Assembly (NCBI RefSeq): GCF_000328565.1
Contig: NC_019958.1
Span: forward strand, 134,590-198,589
DNA length: 64,000 nucleotides
Direction of reading: 5' to 3'
DNA from: Mycobacterium sp. JS623
GTDB taxonomy: Bacteria; Actinomycetota; Actinomycetes; Mycobacteriales; Mycobacteriaceae
Both the position numbers and the translations under genes were made by a program. The notes under the pieces are model-generated. The model ran no database searches and was not told the DNA's origin. It worked only from the letters and a program-made list of their open reading frames with translations. Shown here in pieces: positions 1 to 10,038 of the stretch. Each line of letters begins with the position of its first letter. The stretch's first letter is position 1.

Positions 1-2
1 AC

Positions 3-224
3 GCCCGTTATCACGGCGTAAATCACATGATGTCGAGCCTGAACGCCGACAACGCCGAGCTGATTCGCAGCCATCTCGGCCTCTTCGCGTTCGACATATC
101 CGCCGAACAGATCGCCGCGATCAACGAGCATCTGCACGTGGTGGAGACGTTCGCAGACGGGTTCGCCGAGGCGTTGTACGACCGCCTCGCGCGGGCGCAC
201 TCAGGCCCTGCTGCGCCTGACTGA
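3..224 (+). CDS. C-terminal end of an unidentified protein (truncated by the window edge)
   Basis: The frame is open from base 3, upstream of the first ATG at 27, and ends at a TGA at 222-224. The visible 73 residues are therefore probably the tail of a longer gene to the left. The sequence is helical in character (DISAEQIAAINEHLHVVETF) with no motif I recognise. It could instead be a small protein starting at ATG 27, although no good ribosome-binding site is seen there. It lies just before decayed frames and a broken insertion sequence. Confidence 0.4.
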   Translation, partial: ARYHGVNHMMSSLNADNAELIRSHLGLFAFDISAEQIAAINEHLHVVETFADGFAEALYDRLARAHSGPAAPD

Positions 225-278
225 TCTCATGACTGCCGCGCAGTTTCGGTCACGCGCGAGGCGAACGACTGAGGGTGA

Positions 279-687
279 TTCGTTCACCGGGAGCCAGCCC
301 CGAGCGTCGAGTTCGACGTTCCAACGCGGCATCTGATTCATCGTCGCCAGATCCGCGTTGCGGGTGTGCTCGGATTGACCCGAGGGAACGCCAAACGCGC
401 CGCACTCGAGGCTCTCAACGACCACCTGGCCGCCATGACCGAGCATGGCTTGGTGCTTGGTGCACCCATGAAGGGCATGTACCGGGATGGTCGCCCGCGC
501 CGAGGAAGTTAGGTTCGATGTGGTCTTACCCGAGCCTGACGCCGCCGTGTTTGGCAGGGGTGCGGTGACCGGCGGCCATGGTTGGGCACCGGGTCGACGC
601 CTGGTGCGCTCCACCGGGCGCTACAAAGACGAGCAGGTCTGCAAACTACTCCAGCGCTATGACCGGGCCTTTGTGGAAGTGATCTGA
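279..687 (+). pseudogene. Decayed reading frames, origin unknown
   Basis: Two adjacent frames look protein-like but neither is a clean gene. One (279-512) follows a stop, has no start codon and reads RQIRVAGVLGLTRGNAKRAA. The other (487-687) overlaps its end and continues after a frame change. This fits one gene broken by small insertions or deletions next to an insertion-sequence remnant. No family is recognised. Chance open frames in high-GC DNA remain possible. Confidence 0.25.
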
Positions 688-792
688 GGTGGGTATTCCG
701 CGCCGGACTGTGCGCATACCCGACGTGCCCCGAGTGGGATGCGGGACACTTGACGTGCTCCCCCACCATGAAGGACGGGGATTCCCGCGCGG

Positions 793-1683
793 CTACGCCG
801 CGGTTGGGGTGCTTCCTGCTTCATCGCCTCTCGCCTCCCGATGAGCGGGAGGACTTACCGGGGCTCCACAGGCGTTTAGTCTCTCCGCCCGACCGGCGGC
901 GAGGATGATTCTGGCGGCGTTGTGGTCTCGATCGTGAACCACCTCGCACAAGGGGCACATCCACTGCCGGATCTGTAGCGGGAGTTCGTCGAGGCGGTGC
1001 CCACACCCAGGTGTGGAGCACGTTTTGCTCGATGCCAGCCACCGCGACACCGTGTGTACGGTGCGCCCGTAGCGCTCGGCTTTCTCGCCGATGATCCGCA
1101 CGAACTGGCCCCATCCCGCGTCCGAAATCGCGCGGGCCAGGCGGCGGTTCTTGACCATCCCAGCGATGTTGAGGTCTTCGACGTGGATCACTTGGTTGTC
1201 GCGAACCAACGCCAAAGCCTGCTTGTGGTGATAGTCCCGCCGAGCACGGGTGACCTCGTTGTGCGCGACGGTCACTTTGCGCCGCGATTTGTCTCTGTTG
1301 GTTGATCCTTTCTGCCGGCGAGACTTCTCCCGCTCCAGGCGTGCCAGTTTGCGCATCTTGCGCCCCAAGTGCTTCGGATTGGCGATATCGGACCGCCCGC
1401 CATCGGTGGCGGCGGTCGAAGCCAGCCGGGCGATGCCCAGATCAACCCCGACCTCTCGTTCCACCGCCGGCAACGGTGAGGCCGGCACGTCGACGACGAA
1501 ACTGGCGTAGAACCGGCCGTCAGGTTCGCGGATGATCGTGACACTCGACGGCACCGACGGCAGATCGCGAGACCAACGCACCCGCACTTCGCCGACCTTG
1601 GCCACGAACAACCGGCCGTTGGGCTTCACGCTGAAACCGTTGCGGGTGAGCCGGAACGACTGCCGGTGATCCTTGTCCCGACC
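793..1683 (-). pseudogene. tnpB: TnpB-like RNA-guided nuclease, N-terminally truncated
   Basis: This is a TnpB (IS605 accessory nuclease, ancestor of Cas12) remnant. The RuvC-like nuclease residues are visible as Asp in GVDLG and Glu in HVEDLN. A zinc-ribbon follows with Cys pairs CSTPGCG and CPLC, then the last acidic segment DRDHNAA. Coding similarity runs upstream of the ATG at 1629 (RDKDHRQSFRLTRNGFSV) but meets a stop at 1684-1686. About 90-100 N-terminal residues expected in full-length TnpB are missing. An internal start at 1629 could still yield a 278-residue fragment, which lacks the wedge region thought necessary for guide binding. Confidence 0.8.
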
Positions 1684-1705
1684 CTAAAGGCCGCCTACGA
1701 CAACC

Positions 1706-1925
1706 CTGACCTACCGCCGCGCCTGGCACAGCGTGTCGCTGCTGCACGCCCACCCGGTGTTCGTGACGAAGTACCGCCGGCAGGTGTTCACCGACGCCAT
1801 GCTCACCTACTGCCAGAGCACAATGCGTAGGTCTGCGCCACCCTCGATGCCGAACTCGTCGAGTTCAACGGCGAGACCGACCACGTCCACTTGCTCGTCG
1901 CTTACCCGCCCAACCCTCGCACTTG
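1706..1925 (+). pseudogene. tnpA: TnpA (Y1/HUH transposase) fragment with frameshift
   Basis: The translation SVSLLHAHPVFVTKYRRQVF is typical of the N-terminus of IS200/IS605 TnpA. The start codon position reads CTG. After about base 1830 the homologous text moves to another frame (CATLDAELVEFNGETDHVHL), so a one-base change has broken the gene. The HUH metal-binding motif (HVH) is retained in the second frame. The catalytic tyrosine helix is absent because similarity stops near 1920. The gene is non-functional. Confidence 0.75.
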
Positions 1926-2244
1926 GAGGAGCGCACCGTGTCCCCGTACCGGCATGTTCGCGGCGGTCGGGATGAAGCGGATCGGTCGGCCGGAGCCGAC
2001 GCCCTTCATCATCCGCCGTGACGGCACGCTGGTCGATCGTGAGTCGGCGGCACCCATCGGCCGCGTCTATCTCGATCGCATATTGGGCTGGGTGGCCAGC
2101 AGTGATCACGGAGAGTTTCCTGGGACACGGGCGTGCGCGAGGTGGAGCTGCGCACCGCGCTTGGCAGGACTGGCGCCAACGGTCGCACAGGGTAGGTAGG
2201 CCGCGCCTGCGGGACGCCGCCGTTTGAGGGTGCGCAGAGACGCA
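1926..2244. other. No convincing gene
   Basis: A plus-strand frame continues from the tnpA fragment (GMFAAVGMKRIGRPEPTPF) but has no start or recognisable family, and no minus-strand frame is convincing. It is treated as non-coding debris between the insertion-sequence remnant and the ESX operon. Confidence 0.4.
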
Positions 2245-2290
2245 TCCGGCGCTGCACTCCGGGAACGAAGTTCCGAAGTACAGCGCCGGA
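2245..2290 (-). terminator. Nested hairpin downstream of eccC
   Basis: TCCGGCGCTG at 2245-2254 pairs perfectly with CAGCGCCGGA at 2281-2290. Inside lies a second hairpin, GGAAC-GAA-GTTCC (2262-2274). It lies 49 bases beyond the eccC stop codon, so termination of the leftward ESX transcript is the simplest reading. There is no U-run, as is common in mycobacteria. Confidence 0.5.
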
Positions 2291-2338
2291 CTTGAGTGTC
2301 GCGCGTTGCTCTCCCGGCACTGACCGCCGGGCGCTGCC

Positions 2339-5300
2339 CTACTGCTCCCAGGGGCGAGCGTGCGCGGTTTGGATGACTTCGGGCACCATGGTCTCGGCGT
2401 CGACGAGCATCGCCTGACCAGCTCGACGGGGCGCGAATTTGATGCCTGTTCCGGGCCACAACGTTCCCTCGGCGACCGGCCCGCTGAGCAGAAGCGTTGC
2501 TGACTGCGCGCCCGCGAGGGCCTTGTAGATGCGTGAACTCATCCGGGTGGTGGCGAAGCCCTGCGCCGGGCCGGTGATGTAAACGTGCAAGCCCAGGTCG
2601 TTGCGGCCCTCGACGAGGCCGGCGATCGGGTCGATCGGGTTCTCCTGCCCGAACATGGCTGTCGATCCGCCGAAGGCTTGGACGCCGTCGACCAAGACGA
2701 AGATCTCGGGGCCGCTGTACCAGGAGCGGTCTCGGATCATGGCCGCGGTGAGCTGTTGGTCCATGCTCGGGTTGCGGCGCTCGATTTCGGTCTTGACTTT
2801 CGCGACGATCTCACTGCTGGTCGTCTTGTCGCTGGAATAGCCCATGAGGTAACCGCGTTTGGCCAGTTCCTCTTGTTCGGTGAGGAACTCGTACTTGGTC
2901 TCCAAGATGACGATCTGAGCCTGCTCGGGCGTGAACTGCTGGACGATCGAATTGATGATGCTGCGCAGCAGCGATGTCCGCCCTGACTTCGGCTCGCCCA
3001 CCGCTACGAGGTGCGGAGAAGTCACGTCGGGAATGGTGACGATGCGCAGATCCTCTGTGCTGACACCGATGGGCAAGTGCTTGTCGATGGGGCGTTGTCC
3101 GCTCCACCACTCGGCGAACTCCGTCGGCGCCGGGGCGTGCCCGAGCTTGCGCTGGCACGTCTGCACACGATGGCGGTCGTAGACGTCCCACACCACGCTG
3201 TAGTCGATGACCGGAGGTGCCGGGTCGACGCGCGGTGCGCGGATGACCTCGCCTTGGGCGTCGATGTGCAGCTGCTGCATGGTTGCGACGAACCGTTGAA
3301 TGCCTGCGCTGTAGTCGGCGTGCGGGTCGTAGACCGGGTTGCCTTCCTCCTCCCCCACTGGCTGCACCGGGTCGAACATGGGGATGACCACACGGGCCGC
3401 CAGGCTGCGCTCGACGTCGACGCAGCGTCCGGGTTGCTGCGCGGGAATTGCGCGCAGCAGTGCTTTCTGACGCTGGTCGTAGCCGAGGGACGAGGCAGGG
3501 TCTTCGACGGCCAGCTGCACGGTCGTGCCGAAGAAGTCGTTGAGTTTGAGTGGAATGCGGTTCTGCGATTCGCCGGAGACCACGAGGTGTACTCCGAGTC
3601 GGCCGCCGTCGTTGAGGAGCCGCAGGAACGTCTCCTTGACTTCGGGCTTCTCGTCGACGTAGCTGGGGAACCCGTCGATGACGAGGAAGTAGTGACCGTA
3701 GGGATCGTCCTCGACGGGGTCGGCGGCACGGGAGGCGAAGTACTGGTCCAGTGAGACCACGCCGGCCCGCTTACCGAATTCGCGTTCGCGAATGTCGATG
3801 AGGCGGAAGGTCTCACCGATGAGGCGGGAGACTTTGTCAGTGTCGGACTTGCGGGCGTAGCCGCCGACGTTGGGCATCTGTTCCATCTCGCCGAGCTTGG
3901 CGCCGGCGTAGTCGACGAGGTAGAACGAGCAGAACGCTGGGGAGTAGGCGCGGCACGCGCCGGCGATGATCGCTTCGATTGCCGTTGTGCGGCCTGAGGA
4001 GCCGCGGCCGATCACGCGGATGTGGGCCTTGCCGCCCTCGGGGGCGATGACATAGGGCAGGCGGGTGTGCAGGCGGGGCGCGTCGGTGTCTCCGATACGG
4101 ATTTCCAGCCGTTGGGAGCTGGCTGGTGCGACGTCGATGTCGGCGTAGCTGATTGGGGCGCGCAGTGAGGGCTTCCACAGTTCGAGGGCTTTGACGTCGT
4201 CGAAGTGGGAGAGGTGATCGATCAGCGCGTCCCGCATGGTCGGGTATTCGATGTTGGTGTGCGCGGGCGCATCCGACGTGGTTTCCTCAGGGGCCGCTTG
4301 CTCGTAGCTGTTGGCCAGTGTGAAGCGGTGTAGGCGGCCTCCTGCTCCGGGCTTGTCCTTCGTCGCGGTCTTCGCGGTGGCCGCGGCGGTGCGGGCGGCG
4401 ATGTAGGGGGCTTCGACGTCGAAGCTGATGGCGTTGGTGAGTCGTTCACCGGTGTCGCGGCGCAGGATGAAGGCGCCGCGGCCCATGGGCAGGTCCTTGG
4501 CGGCGTCGGTGTCCTTGAGGACGGCGCGGGAGCGTTGTCCGGTCTGGGTCTTCAGCGAGATGCCGAAGGTGAAGTGCTCCATGAGGTCCTGCAGCAACGA
4601 CTGGTCGATGTACTGCGAGCAGGGGATGATGTGCATGCCGAGGCCGCGGCCGACTGCGCCGGTGCGGGTTAGCAGCTTCAGGTAGCCCTTTTCCTTGTGG
4701 GTTTCCATGAATTCGCGGAACTCGTCGACGATGATGAACAACTCTGGGAGGGCGGGGTACTCGTTTGGCTTGGCGGCGCGCATCTTTCGGTAGGCGACGA
4801 TGTCTTTTGCCTTGTAGTCGCGCAGAAAATTCTCGCGGCGGTAGATCTCGCCTTCGATGACCTCGTAGGCGCGCTCGACGAGTTCTTCCTCTTTGACGAG
4901 GTTGGTGATGTTGGCGACGGTGTGGGGCAGTTTTTCGAAGCCGGCGAAGGTGGAGCCGCCCTTGAAGTCCATCAGGATGAGGTTGAGCTTGTCGGGGCCG
5001 AACAGTACGCAGAGGGCGAGCACCATGCCGTTGAGCAGGTAGCTCTTGCCTGAACCGGTGATGCCCTGAATTGCTCCGTGCAGGCCGCTGCCCTGGACGG
5101 ACGCTTCGCCGAAGTCGAGGGTGACCAGCTCGTTGGTTCGTTCGTATTTCTCGGTTGAGCGGTAGCCAATGGGCACTTCGAAGTGCGAGTCGGTGGCGTT
5201 GCGGTGCCACTGTGATCGCGGGTCGAAGGTTTCGAGGTTGGTGATGCCCAGCGAGGTCAGGAAGTCCAGAGCTGCGGCCTCGACGGCCGTCTCGGTGTGG

Positions 5301-6514
5301 CTGACGCCGTCCCAGTTGGGCGGGCGGTACCGGCTCATCTTTTGGGCGATGAGCCGGGCTTGCATGACGCTGATCGAGTCGGCGTGCGCGAAGTTCTTCT
5401 GTGTCGGGGTGGACAGTTCGCGGTTTGCGGTGACCCTGAGTCGTCCGGCGGTTTCGGTCAGCGATTCGCTGATGGCCCGCAGGATGACGAATGTGGTGTT
5501 GTTGGTCGACGCGCCGGGGGGTAGAGCGACGTCGGAGTCGGGGGTGTCGACGAAGACGACGGTGTGGCTGGTGTCCTCGCCGGGGCGGTCGCGGGTGTCG
5601 TTGACGAATTCCGATACCGATCGCCATGCCAGGCGCGCGGTGCCGGATCGGTCGGTGCTGAAGCGGTTTTGGGTGTGCGGCAACCATTTAAGCCAGTCCC
5701 AGTCGTCGCGGCTGGGGTTGTCGCAGATCAGTCCGATGGTCAGATCGCGCGGCGAGGAGTTGTAGGCGAGGGAGACGATTACGGCGCGGGCCAGTGCCAT
5801 GACGGCCTCTGGGTCACCGCGGAACGCGTAGGCGGGCAGTTCGCGCAGGCTCACACCCAGAGGGCAGTTGGTGACGAATTGCTGGGTTCGCAGGAACCGT
5901 CGGTAGGCGGCGTAGGTGAACGGCTCCTGCTGTTCGTCGACGGGCTCTTGATCGCGGGCCTTGATGCGTGGGAAGACTCGGGTTATGCCGACGCCGATGC
6001 GTGCGGTCAGCCATGGGTGCGTTGCTTCGGGCTCGTCGTCGGCGTCGTCGAGGGCGGGGGTCTCCGGGCGTACGGTCCACATGGTGGGGCGGCCTACGCG
6101 GGTGAAGAGGAGGTCTGGGTGTGGGTATACCAGCGATTGCAGGGCGTGGATTTGGCGGCCGTGTTGGTGGGCGAGTTTGCGCTTCTCCCTCAGCGCAAGC
6201 AGGTAGTTCTTGCGCTTGATGTTCAGTTCGCCCATCGAGCCGCCGCCGGCGCCGCCGACGCCGAGGTAGGCCAGCGCGCCGACGGCCATACCCATTGGGG
6301 CCATCATCATCATGGGGGAGATCACGCGGGTTCCGGTGAAGATCATCATGCCGAAGAAGCTGATCATGATGACACCGATGAAGACGGGGATCAGCCGCAT
6401 GTACCAGGGGCCGGGGGCCTGTTCCTCGAGGATCTCGGGGTCGGGGACCACGACGGGCTGGTTGTCGATCGGCGGTGACACCCGCGGCGGTGAGACGAAG
6501 GCTTCAGTGGCCAT
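2339..6514 (-). CDS. eccC: EccC, type VII secretion FtsK/SpoIIIE ATPase
   Basis: This 1391-residue protein is the motor ATPase of an ESX secretion system and contacts substrates at the inner membrane. Two membrane segments lie at about residues 40-60 and 66-90. Three FtsK/SpoIIIE NTPase domains follow. Their P-loop positions read GITGSGKS (about residue 483), GRGSSGRTT (about 834) and GEPKSGRTS (about 1173); the second and third have Arg where Lys is usual, as is common for degenerate EccC domains. It is a single fused chain rather than split Ca/Cb. GGGGGA sits upstream of the ATG. It is third in the leftward order eccA-eccB-eccC, 71 bases after eccB. EccD, EccE and MycP are not in the window. 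Confidence 0.97.
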   Translation of the reverse strand: MATEAFVSPPRVSPPIDNQPVVVPDPEILEEQAPGPWYMRLIPVFIGVIMISFFGMMIFTGTRVISPMMMMAPMGMAVGALAYLGVGGAGGGSMGELNIKRKNYLLALREKRKLAHQHGRQIHALQSLVYPHPDLLFTRVGRPTMWTVRPETPALDDADDEPEATHPWLTARIGVGITRVFPRIKARDQEPVDEQQEPFTYAAYRRFLRTQQFVTNCPLGVSLRELPAYAFRGDPEAVMALARAVIVSLAYNSSPRDLTIGLICDNPSRDDWDWLKWLPHTQNRFSTDRSGTARLAWRSVSEFVNDTRDRPGEDTSHTVVFVDTPDSDVALPPGASTNNTTFVILRAISESLTETAGRLRVTANRELSTPTQKNFAHADSISVMQARLIAQKMSRYRPPNWDGVSHTETAVEAAALDFLTSLGITNLETFDPRSQWHRNATDSHFEVPIGYRSTEKYERTNELVTLDFGEASVQGSGLHGAIQGITGSGKSYLLNGMVLALCVLFGPDKLNLILMDFKGGSTFAGFEKLPHTVANITNLVKEEELVERAYEVIEGEIYRRENFLRDYKAKDIVAYRKMRAAKPNEYPALPELFIIVDEFREFMETHKEKGYLKLLTRTGAVGRGLGMHIIPCSQYIDQSLLQDLMEHFTFGISLKTQTGQRSRAVLKDTDAAKDLPMGRGAFILRRDTGERLTNAISFDVEAPYIAARTAAATAKTATKDKPGAGGRLHRFTLANSYEQAAPEETTSDAPAHTNIEYPTMRDALIDHLSHFDDVKALELWKPSLRAPISYADIDVAPASSQRLEIRIGDTDAPRLHTRLPYVIAPEGGKAHIRVIGRGSSGRTTAIEAIIAGACRAYSPAFCSFYLVDYAGAKLGEMEQMPNVGGYARKSDTDKVSRLIGETFRLIDIREREFGKRAGVVSLDQYFASRAADPVEDDPYGHYFLVIDGFPSYVDEKPEVKETFLRLLNDGGRLGVHLVVSGESQNRIPLKLNDFFGTTVQLAVEDPASSLGYDQRQKALLRAIPAQQPGRCVDVERSLAARVVIPMFDPVQPVGEEEGNPVYDPHADYSAGIQRFVATMQQLHIDAQGEVIRAPRVDPAPPVIDYSVVWDVYDRHRVQTCQRKLGHAPAPTEFAEWWSGQRPIDKHLPIGVSTEDLRIVTIPDVTSPHLVAVGEPKSGRTSLLRSIINSIVQQFTPEQAQIVILETKYEFLTEQEELAKRGYLMGYSSDKTTSSEIVAKVKTEIERRNPSMDQQLTAAMIRDRSWYSGPEIFVLVDGVQAFGGSTAMFGQENPIDPIAGLVEGRNDLGLHVYITGPAQGFATTRMSSRIYKALAGAQSATLLLSGPVAEGTLWPGTGIKFAPRRAGQAMLVDAETMVPEVIQTAHARPWEQ

Positions 6515-6585
6515 GTGAACGTATCCCCCTGTGACAGTTGGCGATTAGTCGGGTCAGAAATGAGTGGCGCTGTGTCGACACTTGG

Positions 6586-8112
6586 TCAGCCCGGCGGTGC
6601 GGCGGCCTGGTCGGCCTGTTGCGGATTGGGGGGAATGGCCTTCTGGTTGAGGTCATCTGGCAGCAGGCCGTGAACGGTGAGCGCGTTGGCGCGCGACAGG
6701 GTGGAGCCCGGTGCGTACAGCTTGGCGATCGACCACGGGATGGGCAGCGGGTCGCGGGTTCCCAACCCGAGCGCCTTTACGACCTCGTCGTACTGGCCGG
6801 AGGAATCGGGCCCGATCATGTAGCGGATCCCGGTGTCGTCGATGTACATGAGTTGTTCGGCGGCGTGGGAATCTGGTGCGGCGCCGGTGATTCGAACGAA
6901 CCACCCATGGCCGGGGTCGGTGAAGCTGGCGTTGGCTGTGGCGTTCGGATCGGTGGACTTGAGCAGCGGAACGACCTTGCTGAGGTCCTCCGGGCCGATG
7001 GGAAGGGACTCGCCAGTCGAGATGGTCGTGGTGGCGCGCTGATCTCGCGCGCCTTTCTCCCATGACCAGCACAGAACGTGCGGTGTGCGGAAGGTCGGAA
7101 CGCGGTCGGGGTAGTGATTGACGTCGATGTCGTTGGCCTGGGGCTGTTTGGCCAGGTCGGACGGATCGATGGTGGTGACCTGGCTACTTCCGGTGTTGAT
7201 CAGCAGTTGGGCGACGAATTCGGGTACCAGCTGCAAGCCATCGGAGAGGGCGACGCGGTATTGGCGCTGCCCGTCGGCGTCGCTGGTGGTGATGACGTCG
7301 CCGTTTCGGACCGCGGCCAGACCGGGGTTCACTTGGCCTCGGTCAGCGATGTAGGGCGTGGTGAGTGTCGGCGCGGCCGGGATGGCGTTGAACAGACCCA
7401 GCGAGATGGGGATGGCGTCGGCGATCACCTTCGGGTTGAGCGCGAGTGCGGCGCGGGTGGCCATGTCCTGGGGGGCGATCAGCGTGCGCTCCCCCTTGTA
7501 GACCATCCAAAGTTGATCGGGCGCGGATTCGAGTTTGACGAGGATGGCGTCGGTGTTGCGCAGCGGGCTGACGGCGGGGCTGACGGCGTCGGTGCCGGCG
7601 AGCAAGGTGGTCGACAGTGCGTCGGTCTTGGTGAGCGACAGATCGGTGGTGTCGGTGTGTTTGTCGCAGACGGTCCAGTCAGCGGTGTCGTCGGTGCGCT
7701 GGGAAAGGTTGTTGGGGGCGGAGGGAATGCCCATCAGCTGGCCGCGCGGTTGGCCGGTCAGGGTGTCGTCCTTGACGACCTTGGGGGTGTCGGCCTTGCC
7801 GACGATCAGTCGCGCGGAGGCCAGGTTGGTGACGGGGTGCAGAGCCCCGTCGAACATGACGTAGTAGCCGCCGGACTTGGTGATGACCATGCTGGCGCCG
7901 TTCTGGTCGGCGCGCGAGGCGAAGACCGACATCAGTAGCCCGATGGCGGGGATCATGGCGGCGAGGAAGATTCCCACGGCGAAGGCGACAGTTTGTGGCG
8001 AGAAGGGGCTGGTGTTGAGGCTGGTGTCGCGGCGGGTGATGCCCTGTTCGATGCGGCGGACGCCGAGGCGGTAGCCGGACAGTTGGACCTTGGTTGTCAG
8101 TTGCCGTGCCAC
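6586..8112 (-). CDS. eccB: EccB, type VII secretion membrane-core protein
   Basis: EccB (508 residues) is a periplasmic-facing component of the ESX membrane complex. The N-terminus has the family signature (RQLTTKVQLSGYRLGVRRIE) followed by one membrane segment at about residues 44-66. The rest is the large extracytoplasmic repeat domain. Two cysteines far apart (in WTVCDKH and HVLCWSW) match the position of the disulphide seen in EccB proteins. The GTG start overlaps the end of eccA by 16 bases, which implies translational coupling. Confidence 0.95.
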   Translation of the reverse strand: MARQLTTKVQLSGYRLGVRRIEQGITRRDTSLNTSPFSPQTVAFAVGIFLAAMIPAIGLLMSVFASRADQNGASMVITKSGGYYVMFDGALHPVTNLASARLIVGKADTPKVVKDDTLTGQPRGQLMGIPSAPNNLSQRTDDTADWTVCDKHTDTTDLSLTKTDALSTTLLAGTDAVSPAVSPLRNTDAILVKLESAPDQLWMVYKGERTLIAPQDMATRAALALNPKVIADAIPISLGLFNAIPAAPTLTTPYIADRGQVNPGLAAVRNGDVITTSDADGQRQYRVALSDGLQLVPEFVAQLLINTGSSQVTTIDPSDLAKQPQANDIDVNHYPDRVPTFRTPHVLCWSWEKGARDQRATTTISTGESLPIGPEDLSKVVPLLKSTDPNATANASFTDPGHGWFVRITGAAPDSHAAEQLMYIDDTGIRYMIGPDSSGQYDEVVKALGLGTRDPLPIPWSIAKLYAPGSTLSRANALTVHGLLPDDLNQKAIPPNPQQADQAAAPPG

Positions 8113-9974
8113 GTGTGTTCTCCCCCTGGGTTGTCGGCGCCGGTGTGCGGTGTGGTCGGTGGTGTCGGGCTGTGCCGGCCCAGGAGCGGATCGATCTTGT
8201 CGCGCAGCGCCAGGGCGACGTCTTCGGGCATGAGGGAGAAGAATTCCTCGTCGGATAGTGCTTGCATGTTGCTCGCGCCGACTCGGGTGCTGCGGTACTC
8301 CTCGGCGGCTTCGAGGACGTTGCGCACGAAGCGGCCATTGCCGGCGACGTCGATCAGACGCCGGCCGGCGTGGTCCTGCACGAGCAGTAGCGAGCGTGTC
8401 TCTTCGACGATGAGGTCCCGCGATGCCGGGGGCAGTATCGAATTGCGTTGTTGGGCCAGCACATCGGCGATCGCACCGATCTCGTCGGGGCTGTAGGAGG
8501 AGAAGTTGATCCGGCGGGCGATACGTCCGCTGAGGCCGTCGTTGGCGTCGAGGAGGCGTTGGATGTCCTCGGGGTAGCCGGCGACGATGACGACGAGCCG
8601 GTCTCGTTCGTTTTCCATCCGCGCGAGGATGGTGTCGATGGCGATCTTGCCGAAGTCGTTCTTGGTCTCGGCCACGACCAGCGTGTAGGCCTCGTCGATG
8701 AACAGCACGCCGTCGAGGGCGCTGTCGATGACGGCGTTGGTCTTTGCTTCCGTCTCACCGATGTGCTGCCCGACCAGCTCGGCGCGGCGCACCTCTTTGA
8801 GGTTGTTGGTCTTGATCATCCCCAGCCCGCACAACATCTTGGCCACGACGCGGGCGACGGTCGTCTTGCCGGTTCCTGGCGGCCCGGTGAACGCCATGTG
8901 CAGTGACTTCGCTTGGGTTCCGCGGCCGCGGCGTTGGGCTTCGACAGCGTAGGCGACGTCGCTCTTGAACCGGCGGACCTGCTCCTTGACGTCGGTCATG
9001 CCTATCTGGCGGCTGAGTTCTGCGTCGGCTTCGGCGAGCAGGGTGTTTTGGGTTTCTGCCCGTTGGGCCTCACGGACCTCGCTGAGGTCGGTTTCCGTGC
9101 TGGGATCCCAGTACGATCCGCGTTGCCGAATGAGTTCTGCGGTGGTCTGTTTCAGGGTGATCGTCGGATTTGCCAGCGCGGCGTCCAGTTTGTCGGTGCG
9201 CGCATAGGCCATTCCGCTGTTCCAGAGGATCGCCGCGGCGTCCTCGTCGCCTTTGGCGCGGGCGATCAGGCCGAGGTAGTAGCACGATTCGGCGCCGACG
9301 TTGATGTAGTGCGCGAGCTCGGCCTTCTTGAGGCGTTCCTCGGCGACGATGAAGTTACCCAGGTGGGCGTAGGCGATGCCGCTGTACAGGTAGGCCGCGG
9401 ACTGCAGGAGGGTGTCGGTCTCGCCGGCGTCGCGCTCATAGGCATCGAACTTGTGGGGCGAGAGGACGTCTTGGGTGAGGTCGATGACGTCTTGCCAGCG
9501 TTCGGCGCGGAAATGGATGTAGGCCTTCATCAGGGTCACGGGGGGCAGCGGTGACGGGGCGGCGTCGAGGACGTCGTAGGCGTCGGCGAAGCGGGACTGC
9601 CCGGCCAGGATAGCTGCGTAGCCGAGGTGGGCGATGGTGCGGGTGCGCAGGGTGTAGGTCAGCTCGAGTTCTGGGATGAGGCTGACCTTGGTATAGAGGA
9701 CGTCCTCACGAAGCCGCTGGCCGTTCTCGATCACCTGGCCGAGCAGCTTTCCCCAGGTGGGCAGCGTTCGATAGATGTTCTCCACGACCGTGGGTGCCGC
9801 GGAGCGATCCCCGTCGAGGATGGCCAGGGCGCGGTAGAGGTCGCACTGATCGGGGTCGAGCTGCTGGATGCACCACTGGAAGTGTTCGCGCGCTGAGGCG
9901 GCGTTCTTGTGGACGATCCCGGCGGTCAGACCGGTGCTGAAGTAGGTGACGAGGTCGTTGGTGCTTTGGGTCAT
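8097..9974 (-). CDS. eccA: EccA, cytosolic AAA+ ATPase of type VII secretion
   Basis: EccA (625 residues) is a CbxX/CfxQ-type AAA+ protein thought to act on ESX substrates or their chaperones in the cytosol. The N-terminal 300 residues are helical repeats of TPR type. The ATPase domain has Walker A GPPGTGKTT (about 364-372), Walker B VLFIDEAY (about 423-430) and a C-terminal lid. Length and layout are typical. The gene is first of the eccA-eccB-eccC run and starts 64 bases after the preceding gene on the same strand, so it probably shares its transcript. Confidence 0.95.
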   Translation of the reverse strand: MTQSTNDLVTYFSTGLTAGIVHKNAASAREHFQWCIQQLDPDQCDLYRALAILDGDRSAAPTVVENIYRTLPTWGKLLGQVIENGQRLREDVLYTKVSLIPELELTYTLRTRTIAHLGYAAILAGQSRFADAYDVLDAAPSPLPPVTLMKAYIHFRAERWQDVIDLTQDVLSPHKFDAYERDAGETDTLLQSAAYLYSGIAYAHLGNFIVAEERLKKAELAHYINVGAESCYYLGLIARAKGDEDAAAILWNSGMAYARTDKLDAALANPTITLKQTTAELIRQRGSYWDPSTETDLSEVREAQRAETQNTLLAEADAELSRQIGMTDVKEQVRRFKSDVAYAVEAQRRGRGTQAKSLHMAFTGPPGTGKTTVARVVAKMLCGLGMIKTNNLKEVRRAELVGQHIGETEAKTNAVIDSALDGVLFIDEAYTLVVAETKNDFGKIAIDTILARMENERDRLVVIVAGYPEDIQRLLDANDGLSGRIARRINFSSYSPDEIGAIADVLAQQRNSILPPASRDLIVEETRSLLLVQDHAGRRLIDVAGNGRFVRNVLEAAEEYRSTRVGASNMQALSDEEFFSLMPEDVALALRDKIDPLLGRHSPTPPTTPHTGADNPGGEHTWHGN

Positions 9975-10038
9975 GGTGTGGTCCCCAGGGGTGAGGCGGT
10001 CGAGGAAGGCCGCGGTGTGATGATCATGGTTGCGGCGT

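Larger units (their letters stand above)
793..1925. mobile_element. IS200/IS605-family insertion sequence remnant
   Basis: A tnpB-like gene on the minus strand and a tnpA-like fragment on the plus strand lie head to head, the usual IS605 layout. Both are broken: tnpB has lost its N-terminal region and tnpA its start codon, reading frame and C-terminus. The element should not move by its own transposase. I could not fix the outer ends or a target site; this family has no terminal inverted repeats, so the borders are approximate. Confidence 0.75.

Noticed and set aside
793..1683. Active TnpB with guide RNA (omega RNA) downstream
   Set aside because: The N-terminal third is lost behind a stop codon and no conserved right-end structure could be recognised.
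5564..6478. Plus-strand frame of 304 codons within eccC
   Set aside because: It is the antisense shadow of a well-conserved EccC region; codon bias of high-GC genes leaves such frames open.
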